From CBFGRU01 sp965651255 (lineage in GTDB: Bacteria > Planctomycetota > Phycisphaerae > Phycisphaerales > SM1A02), in NCBI GenBank assembly GCA_965651255.1, contig CBFGRU010000015.1, positions 1-23,118 on the forward strand: a stretch of 23,118 nt of DNA. Reading direction: 5' to 3'. Numbering within the stretch: the stretch's first letter is position 1; each line of letters starts with the position of its first letter. The notes under the pieces were generated by a model. That model worked only from the letters and a program-made list of their open reading frames with translations. It was not told the DNA's origin and did not search any database. Shown here one piece after another: positions 8,317 through 15,204 of this stretch. A program made the position numbers and the translations under genes.

Positions 8317-8811
8317 ATGACGACGATGCCAGTGAAAGTGTTCAGCGGTGCAGCAGCCGACGGGTTTCAACTTGCGTTGGACCAACTGCAGCCGGTCTTC
8401 ATCCCGGTTCCGCACTTCTGTGACGACCGTGGATGGTCGCTGATGAATCTTTTGACGGGAGTGTTGTCACCTGAAGGACAAATCAACTATTCCGTTCAGT
8501 ACCCGGGAATCGTGAAGGCGTGGCACCGGCATGATTATCAGACCGATTTCTGGCTTTGCACGACGGGACACATCAAAGTCGGCGTGTTTCGTGAAGCGGA
8601 TAACACGGCATGGTCCATCGTCATTGGCGAAAAGAGGCCGGGTGTAGTGATCATTCCGCCTCCGCTTTGGCATGGCGCGGCGACTGTGGGCGACTCGGCC
8701 GCCGGACTGTTGTACTTTGTCACCAGGGCCTTTGATCCGGCCCGGCCAGACGAGCATCGGCGATCTTGGGATAGCGTGCCGGGCTTCCGCTGGGAGCCGG
8801 AGTTTAAATAA
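8317..8811 (+). CDS. dTDP-4-dehydrorhamnose 3,5-epimerase-like cupin (RmlC family)
   Basis: A 164-residue double-stranded beta-helix protein. The segment around Trp69-His70-Arg-His72 with Tyr74 aligns by eye with the RmlC Gly-Leu-His-Tyr-Gln motif holding the catalytic His. His119 in Pro-Leu-Trp-His-Gly matches the Ala-His-Gly of the cupin core. The last motif, Trp151-Asp152 followed by Arg-Trp-Glu, resembles the RmlC Asp region. The usual catalytic Tyr of the Tyr-Tyr-x-Pro region seems to be Phe139, so 3,5-epimerase activity is uncertain; family members with such changes can be 3-epimerases or other sugar isomerases. The protein is shorter than canonical RmlC (about 180-185). It is the only RmlC-like candidate in the window and so may complete the pathway with rmlA, rmlD and rmlB at 19443-22225. 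The start ATG has AAGGG about ten bases upstream. Confidence 0.75.
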   Translation: MTTMPVKVFSGAAADGFQLALDQLQPVFIPVPHFCDDRGWSLMNLLTGVLSPEGQINYSVQYPGIVKAWHRHDYQTDFWLCTTGHIKVGVFREADNTAWSIVIGEKRPGVVIIPPPLWHGAATVGDSAAGLLYFVTRAFDPARPDEHRRSWDSVPGFRWEPEFK

Positions 8812-8860
8812 GTTTGTTGGGGTAATTAGGTAAAAAAGAGAATCTGGAGAAGTGAGAAAG

Positions 8861-9772
8861 ATGAGTCTTGGAACAGTAGTCATGCTGGCCGGCGCGATAC
8901 GACCGACGACCTTGGCGACATCGCTGGGTATTCATCCGCTTGAACTGCCGCTCAGGAGTCAGGAAACGCTTCTTTGCACGTGGCTGGATGTACTTCACGA
9001 CTCCGGGGCAGACAAAGTACGGATTGCGGTCAACGACTCGACCGGGGCATCCCGAGTTCAGCGTGCGATGAGTCGGTCAGGCATTTCAAATGTCGAGATT
9101 GTTATTGAGAAGGCTTCGTGGCGAGGTTCGGCTGGCCTGGTGCGAGACTTGACGGAGGATCTCAATGCAGATGAGGTTGTAACGGTGGTTGAGGGCGCCT
9201 CGTTGCCTCCTGAGTCGCTCGAATCGCTTGTGCGGGCCATGACCCCCATGACCGCAGCGGTCATCGGCGCGACTGACTCGTATGAACCGATGGGAATGTA
9301 CTTGTTTCGACGAGACGTGTTCCGCTCGATTCCGCGGGTGGGCTACCATGATATGAAGGAACAACTTCTGCCAGCGATCAATGCGCAACGCGGTGTTGCC
9401 AAGCTGGCGATTCTTGGGACAGAAGTCTGCCGTATTCGCGATCGTCGTTCGTACCTGCGTGCGGTGGAACTTGTTTCGCAACGACGCGAAGAGAGTAACC
9501 ACACGATTTATCGGCGAGCAGATGGGGCTCGGGTTGTGGGGGCAAGTCTGGTTTCTGATTCGGCGCACATCGAAAGCCGTGCATTGATACAGGACTCCGT
9601 GATCCTGGATGGATCGGTCGTCGGACAGGGGGCAGTCGTTTGTCGAAGCATCATCGGACCAGGTGCCAAGGTGCCTGAAGGAACACGCATGATCGATTCG
9701 GTGCTGACAGAACGGCCACACACTGCTGGCGACTCGCGTTCTCGGCTTGAGCGGCTCACGACCCCTAACTGA
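8861..9772 (+). CDS. Nucleotidyltransferase-like protein with C-terminal left-handed beta-helix, probable pseudoenzyme
   Basis: The 303-residue protein follows the layout of mannose-1-phosphate guanylyltransferase and related sugar nucleotidyltransferases, but key residues are missing. The N-terminus Val-Val-Met-Leu-Ala-Gly-Ala (6-12) stands where LAGG-x-GTRL should be, without the second Gly or the Thr-Arg-Leu. The Pro-Lys activator region is replaced by Leu-Glu-Leu-Pro-Leu (27-31). The metal-binding Gly-Asp is Glu111-Gly-Ala. Later landmarks survive: a Gly-Ser-Ala-Gly near 89-92 (compare GTAG), Met-Gly-Met-Tyr-Leu-Phe (144-149), Tyr-Leu-Arg-Ala (198-201) and hexapeptide-like repeats at about 225-285. 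I infer a regulatory or scaffold protein that may bind a nucleotide sugar without making one. ATG 8861 was preferred over GTG 8852 because GGAG at 8846-8849 is better spaced for it. It sits immediately before the exosortase. Confidence 0.65.
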   Translation: MSLGTVVMLAGAIRPTTLATSLGIHPLELPLRSQETLLCTWLDVLHDSGADKVRIAVNDSTGASRVQRAMSRSGISNVEIVIEKASWRGSAGLVRDLTEDLNADEVVTVVEGASLPPESLESLVRAMTPMTAAVIGATDSYEPMGMYLFRRDVFRSIPRVGYHDMKEQLLPAINAQRGVAKLAILGTEVCRIRDRRSYLRAVELVSQRREESNHTIYRRADGARVVGASLVSDSAHIESRALIQDSVILDGSVVGQGAVVCRSIIGPGAKVPEGTRMIDSVLTERPHTAGDSRSRLERLTTPN

Positions 9773-9787
9773 GTGTTCAATGGCGCA

Positions 9788-10681
9788 ATGATTCACTCGA
9801 CGACCGAAACTCGTTTCCGCCGCTCCTGGTCTGCCGGGGATTTGGCGCTACTCACTGTACTGGTGCTGCTGTCTGTCTGGACCGTTCGGTTCGCATTGCT
9901 GGACATGCTCGACCGGGCAATGAGTGATGTTGAGCAAAGCCACATTCTGCTGGTTCCTTTCGTATCGGGCTGGTTGATCTGGCTGCGAAGGAGTCGCCTG
10001 CGTTTCGTGCGCTATCAGCCGAACCTGTACGGCCCGGTTCTGGTCGCGGCCAGTTGGCTGTTGATCTGGTTCGGATTCCACGAGGGGTTTCTCGTCTTTC
10101 AACACATCGGCGCGATTACCCTCATCATCGGGGCGCTGATCAGCATGACGGGACTGACAATCGTGCGACAGTTTCTGCCGGCCTTCCTTGTGCTGGTGTT
10201 CATCATTCCGATACCGAAGTCCATCAGTCAGATCATCGCACAACCCTTGCAGACTATGGCAACGGTTGTAACGCATGAGTTCCTGAACATCTTCGGCGTG
10301 GCGTCGGTCCGATCCGGCAATCTGTTGGAGATTCACGGACAGCAGGTCGCCGTCGGTGAGGCGTGCAACGGAATGCGAATGGTGTTTGCGCTCGCATTGG
10401 TCGTATTCGCATTTGTTTTCTCGACACCGTTCAAGTTTTCAACCCGGGTGCTGTTGCTCGTCCTGAGTCCGCTCGTGGCACTCGTGTGCAACGTCATCCG
10501 GCTGGTTCCGACCAGCTTGATCTATGGATACGGTGATCCGGATTCCGCCGAGATGTTCCATGATCTGGCGGGCTGGCTGATGCTGCCTGTGGCGCTCATG
10601 TTGCTGCTCGGGGTTCTGAAACTTGTGCGGTGGCTCCAGCTACCGGTCATGTCTTGGCGGCTGGCGGGGGGACTTTCATGA
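9788..10681 (+). CDS. Exosortase (exosortase/archaeosortase family transpeptidase)
   Basis: A polytopic inner-membrane protein of about 297 residues with some eight hydrophobic segments. The family catalytic triad is visible (numbered from GTG 9773): Cys198 in Gly-Glu-Ala-Cys-Asn-Gly-Met-Arg, Arg243 in Cys-Asn-Val-Ile-Arg, and His263 in Met-Phe-His-Asp. Exosortases recognise PEP-CTERM-type tails, cut near the Pro-rich motif and are thought to pass the protein to a surface or exopolysaccharide acceptor. The Cys motif reads ACNG rather than the more common ACSG. The start is uncertain: ATG 9788 was chosen, but GTG 9773 directly follows the upstream stop; neither has a clear ribosome-binding site. 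The EpsI domain is a separate downstream protein here, not fused. The likely substrate in this window is the protein at 22297. I do not assign an Xrt subtype. Confidence 0.93.
   Translation: MIHSTTETRFRRSWSAGDLALLTVLVLLSVWTVRFALLDMLDRAMSDVEQSHILLVPFVSGWLIWLRRSRLRFVRYQPNLYGPVLVAASWLLIWFGFHEGFLVFQHIGAITLIIGALISMTGLTIVRQFLPAFLVLVFIIPIPKSISQIIAQPLQTMATVVTHEFLNIFGVASVRSGNLLEIHGQQVAVGEACNGMRMVFALALVVFAFVFSTPFKFSTRVLLLVLSPLVALVCNVIRLVPTSLIYGYGDPDSAEMFHDLAGWLMLPVALMLLLGVLKLVRWLQLPVMSWRLAGGLS
10665..10672 (+). promoter_or_regulatory. Purine-rich ribosome-binding site for ATG 10678
   Basis: CGGGGGGA, at the 3' end of the exosortase gene, lies five bases before ATG 10678. It fixes the start of the EpsI gene at the ATGA overlap, rather than at in-frame GTG 10630. 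Confidence 0.5.
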
Positions 10682-11430
10682 AACTGCACCGTCCATCGAT
10701 TCGTCATCGGTTCCTTGAAACGGGTCCAATCCTGGCCCTCGTTCTGGTCCTTGGGCTTCCGCTGGTGTTGAAGGTTGGAGACTACTGGACGCCGGAAACG
10801 GCTGCGGCGCACGCACGGATCGCCGAAGCGGTCGATGAGGTTCCCTGGAACATCGGCGGATGGACGGGGCAGGATGTTCCGGTGCCTGCGGCGGCCGAAG
10901 AGATGCTCCGCCCGAATGCGCTGCTGAGCCGAAGGTACCGCCGCCTCGGGGCTGACCGAAGTGAGGTGACCGTGGTTATCGTCCATTGCCGCGATGTGCG
11001 CGACATGTACGGCCACTATCCACCGGTTTGTTATCCGAATGTGGGCTGGACGCGCGATGTCAATGCCGATGAGTACCGGGAGCTGAGTCTGATTGATGAT
11101 GTGGTCACACTGAAGCGTTATCGGTTCACCAAGACTCTCGGTTCGGGTGTCGAAGAGGAACTGCGCGTCTTCAGCTTTTTCGTGATGCCGGACGGCCAGA
11201 TTGTCACGGAACTCGATAGCGTTCGTGAACTGCTGGCGACGCCGGGGACGTACTCGAGGGGCGTCGCCCAAGTGCAATGCGTGCGAGCGGGTTCCGCTGA
11301 TCCGCGCGAAGATCAGCAGGTCATTCATGAAGTATTGAACGGCATGTCAGATCTGTTTGCAGTGTTGCGCAACGAGCATGGCGGAACGCTGGTAAGCGCG
11401 AGTGGGAAGAAGGAAGGTGGTGAAGGATGA
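10678..11430 (+). CDS. epsI: Exosortase-associated EpsI family protein (DUF3485)
   Basis: This 250-residue protein has one N-terminal membrane span (about 16-32) followed by a periplasmic domain. The family signature is present: His113-Tyr-Pro-Pro-Val-Cys-Tyr-Pro at 113-120 and Gly-Trp at 123-124, preceded by Ile-Gly-Gly-Trp at about 59-62, the usual opening of the EpsI domain. EpsI proteins are found with exosortases, either fused to their C-terminus or encoded next door, and are needed for exopolysaccharide production in some species; their biochemical role is not settled. Here the gene overlaps the exosortase stop as ATGA and its own stop overlaps the next start as ATGA, which argues for matched expression of exosortase, EpsI and the Wzz-like protein. 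The C-terminal 15 residues are Gly/Lys/Glu-rich. Confidence 0.9.
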   Translation: MKLHRPSIRHRFLETGPILALVLVLGLPLVLKVGDYWTPETAAAHARIAEAVDEVPWNIGGWTGQDVPVPAAAEEMLRPNALLSRRYRRLGADRSEVTVVIVHCRDVRDMYGHYPPVCYPNVGWTRDVNADEYRELSLIDDVVTLKRYRFTKTLGSGVEEELRVFSFFVMPDGQIVTELDSVRELLATPGTYSRGVAQVQCVRAGSADPREDQQVIHEVLNGMSDLFAVLRNEHGGTLVSASGKKEGGEG

Positions 11431-13715
11431 GTCAACTGGCTCGACATCAGGCCGACCCGGTCGATCACAGCAGATTGCTGGTGACGACCGGTCACGAGCA
11501 ACGGGCTGAAGAGCAAGTCAACCTCTGGCGCATGCTTGATGAACGCTTGCGGGGTCGATGGCGCTTCGCCATCATCATCGGGCTGACACTTGGCATCGCG
11601 TTCGCGGTGACGGGGTACATGATGTCCCCGGTCAAGTTTGTCGCTGAAGGACGTCTGGAAGGTCTACCGGAGATCAAGCCGATTCTGGGCAGTACGCCTG
11701 ACACCGGTATGCTGCCGATGTTTCAGCAGTATCTCTCGAGTGAAGCGGTCAAAGTCACCTCGGAGCCGGTGATCGAGCTTGCGCTGCGCAATGAGCGGAT
11801 GGCCAAGTACAGCCCACGATCGCAAAGCGAGTTTGTTCAGGATTTCCGGAACTCACTGAGCGCTTCGGTCGTGCGGAACACCAACCTCATTTCAGTGACG
11901 TTTGAATCCGAAGATCGACAATTGGCTGCCGATGCGGTGAACTCCGTCCTTGAGGCGTATCACTCACGCAATCCTGCGGGTCTTGCGTATCAGACCAGAC
12001 TGAACGATCTGCAGCGTGTTCGCCGCGGATTTGAAACGGATATCGCGGCCAAGCAGGAAGAGCGAAACCAGGTCATTGAGGCCAGCCGCTTTCTCCTCAT
12101 TCCTCTTGAAGAAGTGACTCGGATCAAGGCGGATGAATTGGCCCGTTACGGTGAAGAGCTTCGGCGAATCGATACCTGGATTGCTGAGCTTGGAGCGGAG
12201 GAAGTTGCCGGTGAGGAAGCGGAAACTGAAGGAGGCGAGGTAGAGGCGACATCGGAGATACGCGAGCCAACGGATGCGGAACTTGACCAGTTCAGCCCGG
12301 CACTGGCACGATTGCGTGAACAGGTTTCTCGCGCTGAGGCCGACCTTGCGGACCTGAAGACGCGCGTCTCGTGGGAAGGCAGCCCCGCCGTGCGCCAGAT
12401 GGAAGCCGCGGTTGTCAGTTTGAAGAATCGGCTGGACGAGCAGGCCATCAAGACGCGCGAGCATTGGATGCTGACCAAGCACGAGGAGCTTCAGAACCGA
12501 TCGACCGAGCTCTTTGCATCCGGCGATCTGGCTTCGCTCACGCGACAGCGGGACGCGGTGCAGAAGGCCCTGGACGAAGTGACCGCTGAACTGCGCCAGA
12601 TTCGTACTGAAGATGCTCAGCTTCGGCGAATCGATGCGGAACTCGCGGTGCTTGAAGCGCGCCTGAAGGAGACAGTCAACGCGATTGAAAACCATCAGGT
12701 GAATGAAGCCAGTCTTCGACAGGGGCGTGTGTTCACCGTCAGCGAGGCATTCACTCCCTCGCGGCCGCAGAAGGATCGGCGCAAACAGCTTGCCGTCGTT
12801 GGATTTGCGGGAGGCATCGGTCTGGGCATCGGAATGTTCCTTCTGCTGGGAACGGTGGATCGCCGGGCATACGCCGCCGCGCAATTGCACGGTGGGGCGC
12901 TCCGATCAGAGTGCATCGGCGTGCTTCCCGATATGTCCGGTGGGGTTGCGAATGCTGATGCGAGTGATCTTGCCTCGCAGTGCGTTCATCGAATTCGCAA
13001 TCGCATCGAGATGAAACGCGGCCACGTGGAAGGGCAGGGGTATGTCCTGTCGATCACCAGCCCGTTCCAGGGCGATGGAAAGACAAGCGTTGCCATGGCT
13101 CTCGGCTGGTCATATGCCGCTGCTGGCTGCAAGACGATTCTGGTCGATCTCGATTTCATCGGCCGCAGTCTTTCGTTTCACACGAACCGCCTGCGGAAGC
13201 CGGGTGTGAAGGAGGTCCTTCGTTCCAACGTCCTGAACGGCGAAGTGGCCTCGCTGGCACGCGAGAACCTCAGTGTGCTCGGGATCGGCATGGATCCGGG
13301 TATTGGTCCGGAGAATCTTCGCGCGCACGATATCCACACGTTGTTCGGACTGCTCCGAGAGCAATTCGACATTGTGATTGTCGATACCGGTCCACTGCTG
13401 GCCAGTGTCGAATCACTGCCGATCGCGGTGAATGCGGATGGTGTGTTGTTGACGCTTCGGCGCGGGCGGCCGCGCAGCCGCTTGGAAGAGTGCATCAACG
13501 AGCTGCGCCACGCGGGCGGCCATTATGTTGGCGTGATATTGAACTGTGCGGATCGGAGTGACTGCGAGCGCTACGCATCGCTGTCACGCCTGTCGGTGGA
13601 AGTGTCTGAGGATGGCGAATCCGCAACCGGTTCGGGCACATCGAGTAACTCGCTTATGCAGGCACTCCAGTTTGAAGAGGCAGATGACACTGAAGGGGCT
13701 CGTCGCGAATCGTAA
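11427..13715 (+). CDS. Wzz-like chain-length determinant fused to BY-kinase-type ATPase
   Basis: This 762-residue protein is built like a polysaccharide co-polymerase with a fused cytoplasmic tyrosine-autokinase domain. A first membrane span is at about 46-66, then a periplasmic region with long Glu/Arg-rich, coiled-coil-like helices (about 200-440), then a second span at about 455-477. The ATPase domain has Walker A Gly-Asp-Gly-Lys552-Thr-Ser, Walker A' Leu-Val-Asp574-Leu-Asp576, and Walker B Ile-Val-Ile-Val-Asp653. Such proteins set polymer length and drive export. The C-terminal tail holds a single Tyr (in Glu-Arg-Tyr-Ala) and no tyrosine cluster, so classical tail autophosphorylation is doubtful. 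It follows the EpsI gene with an ATGA overlap and a GA-rich ribosome-binding region (GAAGG). Confidence 0.92.
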   Translation: MSQLARHQADPVDHSRLLVTTGHEQRAEEQVNLWRMLDERLRGRWRFAIIIGLTLGIAFAVTGYMMSPVKFVAEGRLEGLPEIKPILGSTPDTGMLPMFQQYLSSEAVKVTSEPVIELALRNERMAKYSPRSQSEFVQDFRNSLSASVVRNTNLISVTFESEDRQLAADAVNSVLEAYHSRNPAGLAYQTRLNDLQRVRRGFETDIAAKQEERNQVIEASRFLLIPLEEVTRIKADELARYGEELRRIDTWIAELGAEEVAGEEAETEGGEVEATSEIREPTDAELDQFSPALARLREQVSRAEADLADLKTRVSWEGSPAVRQMEAAVVSLKNRLDEQAIKTREHWMLTKHEELQNRSTELFASGDLASLTRQRDAVQKALDEVTAELRQIRTEDAQLRRIDAELAVLEARLKETVNAIENHQVNEASLRQGRVFTVSEAFTPSRPQKDRRKQLAVVGFAGGIGLGIGMFLLLGTVDRRAYAAAQLHGGALRSECIGVLPDMSGGVANADASDLASQCVHRIRNRIEMKRGHVEGQGYVLSITSPFQGDGKTSVAMALGWSYAAAGCKTILVDLDFIGRSLSFHTNRLRKPGVKEVLRSNVLNGEVASLARENLSVLGIGMDPGIGPENLRAHDIHTLFGLLREQFDIVIVDTGPLLASVESLPIAVNADGVLLTLRRGRPRSRLEECINELRHAGGHYVGVILNCADRSDCERYASLSRLSVEVSEDGESATGSGTSSNSLMQALQFEEADDTEGARRES

Positions 13716-13737
13716 GGGGCAGGAGAGGACCGTTCAG

Positions 13738-15204
13738 ATGATTCAACAAAGCACCATGGAGATACCGCCCGACGTGGCGGCGGGCGATCGACCGCACATC
13801 TGGGGTTTGTCGCCCTCAGAACTGCACGATGCGTACTGGCGAAGTCAGGGTGTACAGGTGCTCGTGCGGGCCTCGGGCGAGAAGGCCGAGCGCGGAGCCG
13901 ATCTGTATCTGCTCGTTGAGCCGGGCCAGACGGTTGTTTTCAATCTCCTGCAAGTCGTTGAGCGGATCACGTGGAGCGGTGCGGTGGTGACGCGGATTCG
14001 CATCGTTGAAGCTGATCAGGAGCGATATCGCGAGCGCATCGTCATGAACGGGGAAGGGCATGTTGAACGCATCGAGCGCCTTTACAGCCCGCGTGCCGAG
14101 TCTGCATTTCGAGTCATCGCCACTCGCAGTCGGAAGGTAGCGGAACTTTGGGTGTCGAATGTTTCGCGTCGCGAAGCATGGGAAGGCACCCGCCGCCTTG
14201 TTCCCTATTACCAGATTGATCATTGGCGGCTGCACGGACACTGTTATGACGTGACGGATCGAATCGAAGAGCGTCTGCTCCTCGATGAACTGGTCAAGCA
14301 TTGGCATGATCCAGGTCGCGCCATTGACGGAATCGTTTCGCTCGGTGACGGAGTCTGGGCACGCGAAGGTTTGACGATGCCGACGGACGCCGTCACGGTC
14401 GGTCCGGTGTGGCTGGGGTATGAACGAGAGTCCGACAACGATCACTGCCACATCGGTCCGGCGTGGTTCGGCGATATGGCAACGGAGTCACGGGCGCCGT
14501 GTCGCGTTCGCACGATTCGTGAGATCGAGCCGGGAGATGAGCGTTCGGTTGAAGAACCCGCAGTTCCCAGCGCTGATGCGGGTTACAACACAGCGAAGCG
14601 AACTTTTGACATCGTGACGAGTCTGTTCGTCCTGGTAGCGACACTGCCGATCTTCATCGTCGTGACGCTGGCGATTCTCCTCACCGATGGTCGCCCGGTG
14701 TTCTACGGTCATCGTCGCCAGACTCGTGGCGGTCGCGTGTTCCGATGCTGGAAGTTCCGTACGATGCGCCGGGATGCTGACAAGCTGACAGCAGAATTGC
14801 AGAAACTCAACGTGTGTGATGGGCCGCAGTTCTACATTGAGAACGACCCTCGAGTCACGCGCGTCGGTCGCATTCTTCGGCGGTGGCACATGGATGAGTT
14901 GCCACAGTTCTGGAATGTGCTCACCGGTGATATGAGCATTGTCGGTCCCCGTCCGAGTCCGGATGCGGAGAATCAGTACTGCCCGGCATGGCGCGAGATT
15001 CGCTTGAGTGTGCGTCCGGGGATCACCGGACTCTGGCAGGTTGAGCGCACACGGCAGCCGGGGCGTGATTTTCAGGAATGGATTCGTTTCGATATCGAGT
15101 ACGTCCGGGAGGCAAGCTTCTGGACCGATCTTCAGATCTGCATGCGCACCTTTGCGCAAATCATCCTGAGGAGGAAGCACCGTGCGGCTGACGAAGCGAG
15201 GTAA
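13738..15204 (+). CDS. Polyprenyl-phosphate glycosylphosphotransferase with atypical N-terminal domain
   Basis: From ATG 13738 the protein has 488 residues. The C-terminal 200 form a complete bacterial sugar transferase domain (PF02397 type). It has a hydrophobic re-entrant segment at about 295-316, Lys-Phe-Arg-Thr-Met at 339-343, the catalytic Asp386-Glu387 pair in Met-Asp-Glu-Leu-Pro, Gly-Pro-Arg-Pro at 403-406 and Pro-Gly-Ile-Thr-Gly at 427-431. It should move a sugar-1-phosphate from a nucleotide sugar to undecaprenyl phosphate, the first step of repeat-unit assembly. The first 285 residues have no membrane spans, unlike WcaJ/WbaP proteins. They resemble parts of sugar nucleotidyltransferases, with a hexapeptide-like stretch at 205-246 (Trp-Ala-Arg-Glu-Gly, Val-Gly-Pro-Val-Trp, Ile-Gly-Pro-Ala-Trp). 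The longer open frame from 13546 overlaps the Wzz gene and is unlikely; AGGAG near 13721-13726 supports 13738. Confidence 0.9.
   Translation: MIQQSTMEIPPDVAAGDRPHIWGLSPSELHDAYWRSQGVQVLVRASGEKAERGADLYLLVEPGQTVVFNLLQVVERITWSGAVVTRIRIVEADQERYRERIVMNGEGHVERIERLYSPRAESAFRVIATRSRKVAELWVSNVSRREAWEGTRRLVPYYQIDHWRLHGHCYDVTDRIEERLLLDELVKHWHDPGRAIDGIVSLGDGVWAREGLTMPTDAVTVGPVWLGYERESDNDHCHIGPAWFGDMATESRAPCRVRTIREIEPGDERSVEEPAVPSADAGYNTAKRTFDIVTSLFVLVATLPIFIVVTLAILLTDGRPVFYGHRRQTRGGRVFRCWKFRTMRRDADKLTAELQKLNVCDGPQFYIENDPRVTRVGRILRRWHMDELPQFWNVLTGDMSIVGPRPSPDAENQYCPAWREIRLSVRPGITGLWQVERTRQPGRDFQEWIRFDIEYVREASFWTDLQICMRTFAQIILRRKHRAADEAR
15169..15174 (+). promoter_or_regulatory. Strong ribosome-binding site for the GTG start at 15182
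   Basis: AGGAGG with seven-base spacing to GTG 15182, inside the end of the sugar transferase gene. It is one of the best Shine-Dalgarno matches in the window. It sets the TPR gene start and a 23-base overlap with the upstream gene. Confidence 0.75.

Noticed and set aside
7462..8415. Long minus-strand open frame (317 codons) opposite the GT26 gene
   Set aside because: It is antisense to a strongly supported family gene, has no recognisable motif, is rich in Arg, His and Gln as expected of a shadow frame, and has no convincing ribosome-binding site.
11964..12890. Long minus-strand open frame (308 codons) opposite the Wzz-like gene
   Set aside because: It lies opposite the coiled-coil region, where biased codon use creates open antisense frames; no domain or start signal is seen.
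13546..13737. N-terminal extension of the sugar transferase gene into the Wzz-like gene
   Set aside because: The 64 extra residues are Arg/Cys/His-rich, overlap a well-supported gene in another frame, and ATG 13738 with an upstream AGGAG is a better start.
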